64,000 nt of DNA, taken from assembly GCF_001908375.1 (NCBI RefSeq), contig NZ_CP017244.1:1798001-1862000 (forward strand), read 5' to 3'. The position numbers and the translations under genes are program-made. A model generated the notes under the pieces. The model was given only the letters and a program-made list of their open reading frames with translations, was not told the DNA's origin and did not search any database. The DNA comes from Rhizobium etli 8C-3. GTDB taxonomy: Bacteria > Pseudomonadota > Alphaproteobacteria > Rhizobiales > Rhizobiaceae. Below, one piece after another: positions 46,234-54,692 of the stretch (positions are counted from its first letter, which is position 1; each line of letters opens with the position of its first letter).

Positions 46234-47085
46234 ATGAAGATCGGCATGTGCATGTTCCTGTGGACGACGAGTGTCGGGCGCAAGCATGAGGCACTGTTGC
46301 GCGACATCAAGGACACCGGATTTGATGGCGTCGAGATTCCGATATTTTCGGGGACGCCCGACGACTACCGTCGGCTGGGGGGCCTGCTCGACCGGATAGG
46401 CCTGGAACGGACTGCCGTTTCCGCCATGGGCGATCCCTCGATGAACCTGATCGCGCCCGATGCCAAGATCCGCAAACGCGGCATCGACTACATGAAATGG
46501 GCAATCGACTGCAGCGATGCGCTCGGCGCAACGATTCTGGGCGGGCCGCTGCATTCGACACTTGGCCAATTTTCCGGAAGCGGGCCGAGCGCGGCAGAAC
46601 TCAAGCGCTCGATCTATTCGCAACGCGCGATTGGCGACCATGCAGCAAAGCGCGGCGTCACGATCGGGCTCGAGGCGCTGAACCGCTTCGAATGTTATCT
46701 GTTCAATACGATGGACGCCATCGCCGCCCATGTCGATGCGGTCGGGCATCCGAACATCCGCGCCATGTACGACACGTTCCACAGCAATATCGAGGAGGCC
46801 GATCCGATCGGCGCCTTCACGCGAAACAGTGACCGCATCGTGCATGTCCACATTTCGGAGAACGACCGCGGCGTACCAGGGCGCGGCAACATTCCCTGGG
46901 CCGAGACGTTCAGGGCGCTGCGCGCAAGCGGCTACGACGGCTGGCTGACGATCGAGTCCTTCGGCCGCGCACTCAAGGACCTTGCCGCCGCGACAAAGGT
47001 CTGGCGCGACTTTTGCGAGACGCCGGAAGCGGTCTATCGCGAAGGTTACCGCCATATTCGCGATGGATGGCACGCGGCAGCATGA
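46234..47085 (+). CDS. Xylose isomerase-like sugar epimerase
   Basis: 283-residue TIM-barrel protein of the same superfamily as the divergent gene, with the same metal-site pattern: LEALNRFECYLFN (about 148), YDTFHSNIEEAD (about 182), HVHISENDRG (about 208) and IESFG (about 242). The ATG at 46234 has GGAGGGAGGAG upstream. Divergent epimerases of two kinds suggest that they act on successive intermediates of the imported sugar. Confidence 0.85.
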   Translation: MKIGMCMFLWTTSVGRKHEALLRDIKDTGFDGVEIPIFSGTPDDYRRLGGLLDRIGLERTAVSAMGDPSMNLIAPDAKIRKRGIDYMKWAIDCSDALGATILGGPLHSTLGQFSGSGPSAAELKRSIYSQRAIGDHAAKRGVTIGLEALNRFECYLFNTMDAIAAHVDAVGHPNIRAMYDTFHSNIEEADPIGAFTRNSDRIVHVHISENDRGVPGRGNIPWAETFRALRASGYDGWLTIESFGRALKDLAAATKVWRDFCETPEAVYREGYRHIRDGWHAAA

Positions 47086-47087
47086 AT

Positions 47088-47242
47088 GAAGTGCGGCCCA
47101 GCGGTGAGCAGCTTGCCAAGCTCGCCGATCTGGTTGATGCAGGCGCGGTCCGCCCGGTCATCGACACCGTCTATCCCTTCGAACAGACGCCGCACCTAAA
47201 GTGATCGCGCCAAAGGGCAAGGTCGTGATCAAGGTAAAATAG
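47088..47242 (+). pseudogene. Zinc-type alcohol dehydrogenase/quinone oxidoreductase, C-terminal remnant
   Basis: EVRPSGEQLAKLADLVDAG then RPVIDTVYPFEQTPHLK is the C-terminal end of an MDR-family oxidoreductase. A stop follows, then RAKGKVVIKVK in another frame, which is the normal family terminus. The stretch between them (the EALAYVE-like segment) is missing. Only this tail remains. Confidence 0.6.
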
Positions 47243-47419
47243 CTTTGCGAAGTCGATGCGCAAACTACGCGCAACCTGACCCTGTCGCTCGCAGACGCGT
47301 GTGACAGAACGCCTCTTCCTTTCGAGACTATTGAAGCGGTAATGCCTCACTGCCTAATCGGCAGACACACCCAAAAGTGCGGCAGGTGCGTGCATAACGC
47401 CAAATCGGAATGCGCTTGG

Positions 47420-47465
47420 TTGACATCTGACGCGGACCCACTGTATCAATGATGACGACCATCAT
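47420..47465 (+). promoter_or_regulatory. Promoter and TetR operator of the SDR-OYE operon
   Basis: TTGACA (47420-47425), 18-base spacer and TATCAA (47444-47449) form a good sigma-70-type promoter. ATGATGACGACCATCAT (47449-47465) follows at once. The same ATGATG-N5-CATCAT palindrome is at 50203-50219 before the tetR gene. Confidence 0.7.
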
Positions 47466-47499
47466 CATTGATCATTTGCCGACACGAGAAAGATATTCC

Positions 47500-48282
47500 A
47501 TGAGTAAACTTCCTAAGGTTCTAATTACTGGCGCATCGACGGGCATCGGCGCGACTTATGCTCATCGTTTCGCGCATCGCGGTCATGACCTCGTCTTGGT
47601 CGCTCGCAACAAGTTGCGGCTGGACGCCGTTGCGGCAACACTTCGCAATGACACCGGCGTCGCGGTCGAGGTTTTGCAAGCGGACCTGACCGATCTCGAC
47701 GATCTTGCTTCGGTCGAAGCGCTACTGCGCGATCATCACTCGATCGGCGTCCTGATCAACAATGCCGGCGGCAATCTTCCGGGAAGCTTCGTTGATCAGA
47801 AAACTCACGACGTCGCTCAGCTTGTCGCCTTGAATGCAACAGCTGTCGCAAGACTTGCGAGTGCCATCGCGCCGCGGCTTGCAAAGGCCGGTGAAGGCTC
47901 GATCGTCAACATCTCTTCGGTCGTTGGCATCGCGCCGGAGTTTGGCATGACTGTGTATGGCGCAACCAAGGCGTTTGTGACGTTTCTTTCGCAGGGGCTG
48001 AGCTTGGAGCTCGCTCCAAAGGGCGTTTACGTCCAGGCGGTTCTTCCCGCAGCCACCCGCACTGAAATCTGGGAGCATTCCGGCATCGACGTCAATTCGC
48101 TCACTAGCGTGATGGAAGTCGAAGAACTCGTCGACGCCGCCTTGGTCGGCTTTGATCGGCGCGAACCCGTTACCATTCCGCCGCTTCCCGATGTTACGCA
48201 GTGGGACGGTTATCAGGCAGCTCGCCTGGCCATTCTTCCCAACACCCGGCAAGAACATGCCGCCAAGCGCTATCGCCAGTAA
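47500..48282 (+). CDS. SDR-family oxidoreductase
   Basis: 260-residue short-chain dehydrogenase of the DltE type. Cofactor motif TGASTGIG is near 9-16, NNAGG near 84, Ser in NISSVVG near 135 and YGATK near 152. The frame is open to 47449, but that codon lies inside the operator, so the ATG at 47500 is chosen. First gene of a TetR-controlled operon with an Old Yellow Enzyme, a pairing typical of electrophile or quinone stress. Confidence 0.85.
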   Translation: MSKLPKVLITGASTGIGATYAHRFAHRGHDLVLVARNKLRLDAVAATLRNDTGVAVEVLQADLTDLDDLASVEALLRDHHSIGVLINNAGGNLPGSFVDQKTHDVAQLVALNATAVARLASAIAPRLAKAGEGSIVNISSVVGIAPEFGMTVYGATKAFVTFLSQGLSLELAPKGVYVQAVLPAATRTEIWEHSGIDVNSLTSVMEVEELVDAALVGFDRREPVTIPPLPDVTQWDGYQAARLAILPNTRQEHAAKRYRQ

Positions 48283-48376
48283 AAGGCTTCGACCCGCAAC
48301 GATCGCCCGTATCGGACGATGGTGGTTTGACGATCGCTGCCCGACCTCTCTAATGACTCAATCCAGAAGGTCCATC

Positions 48377-49470
48377 ATGACTGTTCCAACCTTGCTCGAA
48401 CCCTATGATCTTGGCGCGCTGAAGCTGAGCAACCGGATCGTAATGGCCCCACTCACGCGCAACAGGGCCGGCCCGGGTCTTGCCCCTGGCGAACTTGCTG
48501 CGGAGTATTACGCGCAGCGTGCCTCGGCAGGGCTGATCATTTCCGAAGCGACCCAGATTTCCAAACAGGGCCAGGGTTACCAGGACACACCAGGCATCTA
48601 CACCGAGGCGCAAATCGAAGGCTGGCGGAAGGTGACCGATGCCGTCCACGCCAGGGGAGGACATATCTTCCTGCAGCTGTGGCACGTGGGACGCATATCG
48701 CATACCGACCTGCAGCCGGCGGCCAAGCGCCGGTGGCCCCTTCGGCAATCCGTGCCGAGACGAAAACCTTCGTGAACAACAGCTTTGTCGACGTGTCGGA
48801 GCCGCGCGCGCTTCGGCTGGATGAGATAAGGGATATCGTCGATGATTTTCGTCGTGCCGCAGTGAACGCGATCTCTGCCGGCTTCGACGGTGTCGAAGTC
48901 CATGGAGCAAACGGTTATCTTCTGGACCAGTTTGCGAAGGACGGCGCAAATCTGCGCACCGATGAATACGGAGGAACCATCGAAAACCGTGCGAGACTGA
49001 TGCTGGAGGTCACGGCAAACGTCGTCAACGAGATCGGCGCACAGCGCACCGGGATCCGGATTTCGCCAGTCTCGCCGGCGAACGGCGTTTCCAGCAGTGA
49101 TCCGCAGGGACAATTCTACTACATCGTCGATAAGCTGAATGAACTCAATCTCGCCTATCTGCACGTCGTTGAAGGGGCGACCGGCGGAGCGCGCGACGTG
49201 GCGCCATTCGACTTCATGGAACTTCGGCGGCGGTTCACCAACAGCTACATTGCCAACAATGGTTATGATCTGGAACTCGCAACAAGCCATCTTGATGAAG
49301 GCAAAGCGGATCTGATCGCCTTCGGGAGGCCCTTCATCGCCAATCCTGATCTCGTCGACCGCCTCAGGAAGGGTGTCCCTTTGGCAAATTTCAATCCCGC
49401 CACACTGTATGGCGGGGGAGCCGCCGGCTACACCGACTACCCAACCGTTGCAGACAAACTTCGGGCCTGA
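48377..49470 (+). pseudogene. Old Yellow Enzyme/N-ethylmaleimide reductase, single frameshift
   Basis: FMN-dependent alkene reductase of normal length (about 364 residues) if one base is restored. The first part (MTVPTLLEPYDLGALKLSNR..., MAPLTRNR, LQLWHVGRISHTDLQP) is in one frame up to about 48716. The rest (GGQAPVAPSAIRAETKTFV, the FMN/substrate HGANGYL, RTDEYGGTIENR, FGRPFIANPDLV) is in another. The junction CCGGCGGCC reads as CCGGGCGGCC with one G lost. Either a real one-base deletion or a sequencing error; everything else is intact. Confidence 0.75.
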
Positions 49471-49582
49471 CTGTCATGGCGGCCACGCCCATGCGCGTGG
49501 CCCTTCACGATGCAAGGGTCGTTGCCCGCGTCCCCAAATGTCGTTCGGACAAGTATTGCAGCGGCTAAACCAGGCGGTCCAC

Positions 49583-50173
49583 TTATTGCGTTGATCGCTC
49601 CGGACCAACTTGATCAATCGCCAAGCGGCAAGCGTCTCGGGCGACTTCAAGTATTTCGTCGGCCAATGGTGCCCCATCGGGGCATGCTCGGGACATCACC
49701 AGCGCTCCGAGGGCTTGGGCAAGTGCGCTGATAGCCTTGGCCCGGGCGCCAGGGCCATCATTCTGCTTGAAGGCAATATCCTTTTCGAGAAGCCTGATGA
49801 ACTTCTCGATACCTTCAGCAAATGGCGCCCTTGTTTCATCTGTTTGGCGTGCAGCGTCTCCGCTCAGCGCGGCGATCAGACAGCCGGCGCCGCGATTGTC
49901 CCTGTGTTCCCTTGATAGATATACATTAAGGATCGTGGACGCGTTAAAGCCAACATACCGGCTTACGATGGTGTCGAACCCATGGGCTGTGGCCTCGACG
50001 ATCAGGTTCTCTTTCGAGGGGAAATGATTGTAAAAGCCGCCATGGGTGAGCCCTGCTCTTTCCATCAGCTGCGCCACACCTATTCCGTCGAATCCGCCTT
50101 GTCGAAACAATTCAGAAGCAGCGGCGATAATGGCCTCTCGGTTTTGCTGCTTCTTCTCTTCCGTTATTCGCAT
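49583..50173 (-). CDS. TetR-family repressor of the SDR-OYE operon
   Basis: 196 residues. The helix-turn-helix is at about 10-55 (AIIAAASELFRQGGFDGIGVAQLMERAGLTHGGFYNHFPSKENL). The C-terminal ligand domain has a Cys in GAGCLIAAL (about 100), as in related redox-sensing TetR proteins such as NemR, but a sensing role here is inference. Its own promoter carries the same palindrome as the SDR-OYE promoter, supporting co-regulation. Confidence 0.87.
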   Translation of the reverse strand: MRITEEKKQQNREAIIAAASELFRQGGFDGIGVAQLMERAGLTHGGFYNHFPSKENLIVEATAHGFDTIVSRYVGFNASTILNVYLSREHRDNRGAGCLIAALSGDAARQTDETRAPFAEGIEKFIRLLEKDIAFKQNDGPGARAKAISALAQALGALVMSRACPDGAPLADEILEVARDACRLAIDQVGPERSTQ

Positions 50174-50202
50174 GCGAGCGCTCCTGGCAGCGGTGCAATC
50201 AA

Positions 50203-50219
50203 ATGATGTTGACCATCAT
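50203..50219. promoter_or_regulatory. TetR operator at the tetR promoter
   Basis: ATGATGTTGACCATCAT, the second copy of the ATGATG-N5-CATCAT palindrome at 47449. It lies directly downstream of the tetR -10 box. Confidence 0.65.
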
Positions 50220-50221
50220 CA

Positions 50222-50250
50222 AATATAGTCGTTTTAGTGAGTCAAACCAA
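50222..50250 (-). promoter_or_regulatory. Promoter of tetR
   Basis: On the minus strand TTGGTT (50245-50250), a 17-base spacer and TATATT (50222-50227). The geometry relative to the operator is the same as at 47420-47465. Confidence 0.5.
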
Positions 50251-51079
50251 CCGGGGCAAGCACATTGCAGAGATGTTTTTGCGAACCGATGCAATCAAGA
50301 TCGAAGTGCGTTGAGATCGCGCCGCCAGCGCTAAAATGAACGCCGCCGCGCTTTCCAGGAACCAAGTGTCCCTTTCGTGGAACGTGATAAACCTAGCTCA
50401 ATGAATCAACACGTTTGGCACTAGAGTTGCCATTGGCGCTGAGCCGTTTCCACTTCAATTGAGGATCCGCCACCGGGTTTCTGATGCGCCGCCATCGCAT
50501 CTTCGCGCAGAGAACCTGCCTCCGAGACACTCAGATCTAAGTGGCCAGACATCGACCGAACGTCGGCATTCTCAAAAATAATCTGCCAGGCAACACCTCA
50601 TTCTATAGTAACCGGAAGACCTCTTCTTACTTTAACTACCGAAAATCAGAACGGATGCGTTTTCCTTCTAAAATGAAGCCAAACTCTCGCGATGTGATTA
50701 CTATCACTCCACTTTGTAGCTCTAAGTGGCTACGTGCATTGCAGATGTGTTCGTACTATAAAGAAAGTGTAGGCGAAATAAAATCGCGCATGGGCGAGAG
50801 GTCTGGCCATATCTTCATGGATTGCTTTTGCATTTTCCAACTTCCTCTTGCACCTGAGGAATTGACCTTCGACGTTGTTATTGTGGCAACCCCTAGGTAC
50901 GGCCATTCACCAATTACCTTCTAACTGAGAATGAACCAGCGGTCCCAATCGGCAAAGACGATCGTCGTCTATCGAGAGCCGCAAGTTCAATGCGCAAGGG
51001 TAGACCCGGGCGGGCGCTGCTTGGCATCTGGCGCCTGGATTCCTCCCCTTGTCGCGATTTAAACCGAGGGAGAATCTCC
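50251..51079. other. Long AT-richer region before the secreted-protein gene
   Basis: 829 bases without a supported gene. 50541-50924 is clearly richer in A and T than the surroundings; an open frame across it has no gene-like codon use and matches nothing I know. The GAGGGAG ribosome site of the next gene is at 51066-51072. It could be transferred DNA or a long regulatory leader. Confidence 0.55.
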
Positions 51080-54000
51080 ATGGCACTCGACATCACGACC
51101 CAAGACATCATCATCGACGAGACTACCGGTCTTACCGACGACGATATTGACCCGTCCGGTTCGCCGCACGCTAGCAACACCACACTGCAATATCTGTTGG
51201 GTCTTGACGATTCCGGCGGGCTAACCTCACCGGAAGTCGCCTTCCAGACCAACTTCGTGGTGGCCTCGGCGAGTGCAGGGGAAACCATCACCTCGGTCGT
51301 TCTCTCCCAGAACCTCAATGGTACCCCGTTTTCCCCTACCGTCGGCGTGAACAGCGGCATTCAGACGGTCGATGGCAACTGGGTCTGGCTGTTCCAGGAC
51401 CCAACTCATCCAAACATCGTGATCGGCGTCATCGGTACTGCTGATCCGAACCTCGAGCCCGATGAGGCCGGGCCGCTCGCCTTCTCGTTTGCGCTGATCA
51501 ACACCAGCAACACCAATGCGGACCTCTACACGGTCCAATACGTCCCGTTGCTCCATCCCGACGCCACCAGCGCGGACGACCGCATCGATCTGACCAGCAA
51601 GGTCTTCGCCTCGGTCACGGGCACCAGCGTGAACAATTTCTCAGGCCAGAACGCCGCGCCCGGCAATAACGATTTCTACCTGATCAATTCGTCCAATGAC
51701 GCTTCCAAGCAGCTTCTGGTGATAGGTTTGAACGGTGGCACCGCCAACGTCAGTACACAGGGCTTCGGGGTCGACAACCAGAGCATCAATCCGACCGAAA
51801 CGCTGCAGGTCGATTTTGTGACCGGCGGCAACCTCGCCGCAGGTTCTGCCTCGCAAATCCAGTACGGCAGCCATCTCGAGACCATCACGCAAGCCGGGTT
51901 CACGATCAACCAGATCACGCCTTCCAATCCGGAAGCACGAGTGGACATCAGTATCAGCGCCTTTAACAATACGGGCAACGATCAAGGCTCGGAGTTCTTT
52001 GACGGCACCACCACAAGCCCCGTTGACATCGTTAGCCTCAAGTTGACTGGTCAATCAGGGTTTGCTGCCACCATCACCACCGATGGCACCTATATCACGG
52101 CAGGCGGAAGCGTCACCGTCACCGGACTGAGCGGGAGCGGCAACGTCGTCACCATCACCGGGCTCGATAACGTCACAACCGTCGATATCACCACCAGCAG
52201 CCCAATGGATCGGCTGCAGGTTGCGGGGGTCGACACGAATGAGGGCCTCGACATCACCGAGTTCCATTTCTCGGCGACGAACACCAACGCCTACAGCGAG
52301 GAAGTCGGCTCATTCATCAACTTCGACGATGACGGCCCGACGATCGCGGCAGACGGTGTCCTGCCGGAACTCTCGGTGGACGAGACCGACTTCACGACCG
52401 ACGCCAGCGCGGATTTCTCGGCGTCCTTCACCTCGAATGCCGGTGCAGACGGTGATGATATCACCTATGAGCTGGGCGTGATCGCGGGTGCGTCGGGTCT
52501 GGTTGATACGTTGAGCGGCCAGGCGGTCAACCTGTCGGTCAACGCCGGCATAGTCGAGGGCCGCACTGCAATCGGCAATGATCTGGTGTTCACGGTCAGC
52601 GTGGATGCTGACGGTAATGTGACACTCGATCAAGCGCGTGCGGTCGTGCATACGCCCGACAGCGGCCCGGACCAGTCGACTACGCTGGCCGCTGCCAACC
52701 TCGTTACTCTGACGGCGACCATCATCGACGGTGACGGGGATGAAGCTTCGGCCACGCACGACATCGGCCAGAGTCTCAACTTCGAGGACGACGCGCCGAC
52801 GATCACGGCAGACGGTGTCCTGCCGGAACTCACGGTGGACGAGACCGACTTCACGACCGACGCCAGCGCGAGTTTCTCGGCGTCCTTCACCTCGAATGCC
52901 GGTGCAGACGGTGATGATATCACCTATGAGCTGGGCGTGATCGCGGGTGCGTCGGGTCTGGTTGATACGTTGAGCGGTCAGGCGGTCAACCTGTCGGTCA
53001 ACGCCGGCATAGTCGAGGGCCGCACTGCAATCGGCAATGATCTGGTGTTCACGGTCAGCGTGGATGCTGACGGTAATGTGACACTCGATCAAGCGCGTGC
53101 GGTCGTGCATACGCCCGACAGCGGCCCGGACCAGTCGACTACGCTGGCTGCTGCCAACCTCGTTACTCTGACGGCGACCATCACCGACGGTGACGGGGAT
53201 GAAGCCTCGGCCACGCACGACATCGGCCAGAGCCTCAACTTCGAGGATGACGCGCCGACGATCGTGGTGCCGTTTGACGGTGACCCCGGTACCGCAGGTA
53301 TCCAGCACGAGACTCTGGCTAACGTGCTCAACGCGTCGGCCACCGGAGCCTTCGGGTACAACATCGGCGCGGATGCACGCACGGCCGCGTTCTACGCGGG
53401 CGGCGGTTCTGACTTTGTCGACCAGAATGTTGCACTTGCCGGCGTACAGATTGGACTGAGCGGCACCATTACCGGCGGCGGTGGCGGTAATCTCCTCACC
53501 TCGGACGTGACGCTCGCGTCGGAGAGTCTCACCTCCGCGACGTTCAACTTCACCTTCACCTACGACAAGGACCCCGCGGATGGCGTCCAGACGGGCACGG
53601 CGGTCGGCACGCTCGTCTTCGACAAGGTTGCCGACACTTATACCATCAACCTGACCGACCCGCTCGAAGGCTTCAGCGTCGACGTGCTCCACACCAGTGA
53701 GCTCTTGTCCAAGGAGCCCATGAGCAACACGGGTCACCCGCAGATCGTGGTGGAACGGCTGCAGGCGGATGATCCGGACACGCCCGATGACGAAGACTTC
53801 TACGTGCAGTTCACGGGCAACGCGATCAACAGAGCCAACCCGTTCCGCCTGACGAACAATGGCGAGGGGACATCCACTGACGCCACGTTCACCGTGGGTC
53901 TTCACGAGATGGTGAGTAACAACAATGAAACATGGGTGTCTGCGACGCAGAACACCAACGGTGTCGCCGGTGACACGATCCAGAAAGATGAACTGCTCAC

Positions 54001-54613
54001 GTTGCGGTTCTTCAACAGCAACGTCGGAATTCAGAACGAGGCTCTCACCCCGACGGCGACCGCCGGCACCATGGCCATCAAGTTCGACGGCATCGGCAAC
54101 AGCGAGGACCTGATGCTGATCCTTAACCTGATCGACAAGGACGGTGCCGACAACACCCTCGGCACCGGAGACGACAACTCCACGATCACGCGGGCTGTCT
54201 ACGTGTCAAACGCCGACATCTTCAAGACGGGTCAGGTCCCGGCCGCCTATAGCGGCGAGTTTACGCTCGACAACAACGACGGCCTCGTGATCATCGAGCA
54301 GAACGACTACAACGCAGCCGGCGAAGACTACGTGTTGCAGGGTGCGCAGATCATGCAGTCGGGCAACGGGATCACCGGCAACAACACTGCGATCGACCTG
54401 AACAGGACGACCGGCGCTGGCGGCGGCAGCAATGCGACCACCGGTCTGGTGAACTTCGACGCCGCCGACAACGACGTGCTGAAGATCACGGACATCGGCT
54501 TCACCTCGACCGTGACCGAGACTCCGGAAGCCGAGCTCGACTTCGCCTTCCAGGTGGAGGACGCGGACGCGGATCAGACAGCGATGCAGCACATACTCGT
54601 TGACGTCGCCTGA
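51080..54613 (+). CDS. Large type I secreted protein with T1SS-143/DUF5801-like repeats
   Basis: Acidic, Ca-binding-protein-like secreted protein of 1177 residues. No N-terminal signal peptide, as expected for type I secretion. Residues 1-420 hold beta-rich modules. Residues about 424-576 and 577-729 are two nearly identical repeats beginning ADGVLPEL and containing VDETDF and DGDGDEASATHDI, like the T1SS-143 (DUF5801) repeats of BapA-type adhesins. The remainder is a unique beta-rich part ending FQVEDADADQTAMQHILVDVA. I see no GGXGXD RTX nonapeptides. The exporter genes follow. The ATG at 51080 is preferred because of the GAGGGAG site; the frame opens at 50990. Confidence 0.8.
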   Translation: MALDITTQDIIIDETTGLTDDDIDPSGSPHASNTTLQYLLGLDDSGGLTSPEVAFQTNFVVASASAGETITSVVLSQNLNGTPFSPTVGVNSGIQTVDGNWVWLFQDPTHPNIVIGVIGTADPNLEPDEAGPLAFSFALINTSNTNADLYTVQYVPLLHPDATSADDRIDLTSKVFASVTGTSVNNFSGQNAAPGNNDFYLINSSNDASKQLLVIGLNGGTANVSTQGFGVDNQSINPTETLQVDFVTGGNLAAGSASQIQYGSHLETITQAGFTINQITPSNPEARVDISISAFNNTGNDQGSEFFDGTTTSPVDIVSLKLTGQSGFAATITTDGTYITAGGSVTVTGLSGSGNVVTITGLDNVTTVDITTSSPMDRLQVAGVDTNEGLDITEFHFSATNTNAYSEEVGSFINFDDDGPTIAADGVLPELSVDETDFTTDASADFSASFTSNAGADGDDITYELGVIAGASGLVDTLSGQAVNLSVNAGIVEGRTAIGNDLVFTVSVDADGNVTLDQARAVVHTPDSGPDQSTTLAAANLVTLTATIIDGDGDEASATHDIGQSLNFEDDAPTITADGVLPELTVDETDFTTDASASFSASFTSNAGADGDDITYELGVIAGASGLVDTLSGQAVNLSVNAGIVEGRTAIGNDLVFTVSVDADGNVTLDQARAVVHTPDSGPDQSTTLAAANLVTLTATITDGDGDEASATHDIGQSLNFEDDAPTIVVPFDGDPGTAGIQHETLANVLNASATGAFGYNIGADARTAAFYAGGGSDFVDQNVALAGVQIGLSGTITGGGGGNLLTSDVTLASESLTSATFNFTFTYDKDPADGVQTGTAVGTLVFDKVADTYTINLTDPLEGFSVDVLHTSELLSKEPMSNTGHPQIVVERLQADDPDTPDDEDFYVQFTGNAINRANPFRLTNNGEGTSTDATFTVGLHEMVSNNNETWVSATQNTNGVAGDTIQKDELLTLRFFNSNVGIQNEALTPTATAGTMAIKFDGIGNSEDLMLILNLIDKDGADNTLGTGDDNSTITRAVYVSNADIFKTGQVPAAYSGEFTLDNNDGLVIIEQNDYNAAGEDYVLQGAQIMQSGNGITGNNTAIDLNRTTGAGGGSNATTGLVNFDAADNDVLKITDIGFTSTVTETPEAELDFAFQVEDADADQTAMQHILVDVA
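52351..53268 (+). repeat. Tandem 459-bp repeat, two copies
   Basis: 52351-52809 and 52810-53268 differ in only about ten bases out of 459. The unit equals 153 codons and keeps frame. The start of a third unit is lost where the sequence changes after GACGCGCCGACGATC. Confidence 0.9.
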
Positions 54614-54622
54614 CACTTGACC

Positions 54623-54652
54623 AACGGGGGGCAGCTGGCGCAGCCCCCCGTT
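54623..54652 (+). terminator. Hairpin between substrate and exporter genes
   Basis: AACGGGGGGC (54623-54632) pairs perfectly with GCCCCCCGTT (54643-54652), 10-base loop, no T-run. It may stabilise the substrate mRNA or lower exporter expression. Confidence 0.55.
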
Positions 54653-54692
54653 CTGCCATTGCACGAGGTACCATCTTGGGACCAGAGATTAA

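Noticed and set aside
50541..50924. A 127-codon frame in the AT-richer stretch
   Set aside because: GTG start without ribosome site, no family resemblance and no coding bias.
52351..53268. CRISPR or satellite array
   Set aside because: The repeat unit is 459 bases, in frame with a gene and without spacers; it is a protein-domain duplication.
52310..53905. A 531-codon minus-strand frame with an internal repeat
   Set aside because: It mirrors the duplicated repeat of the secreted protein; the plus-strand protein fits a known domain, this one does not.
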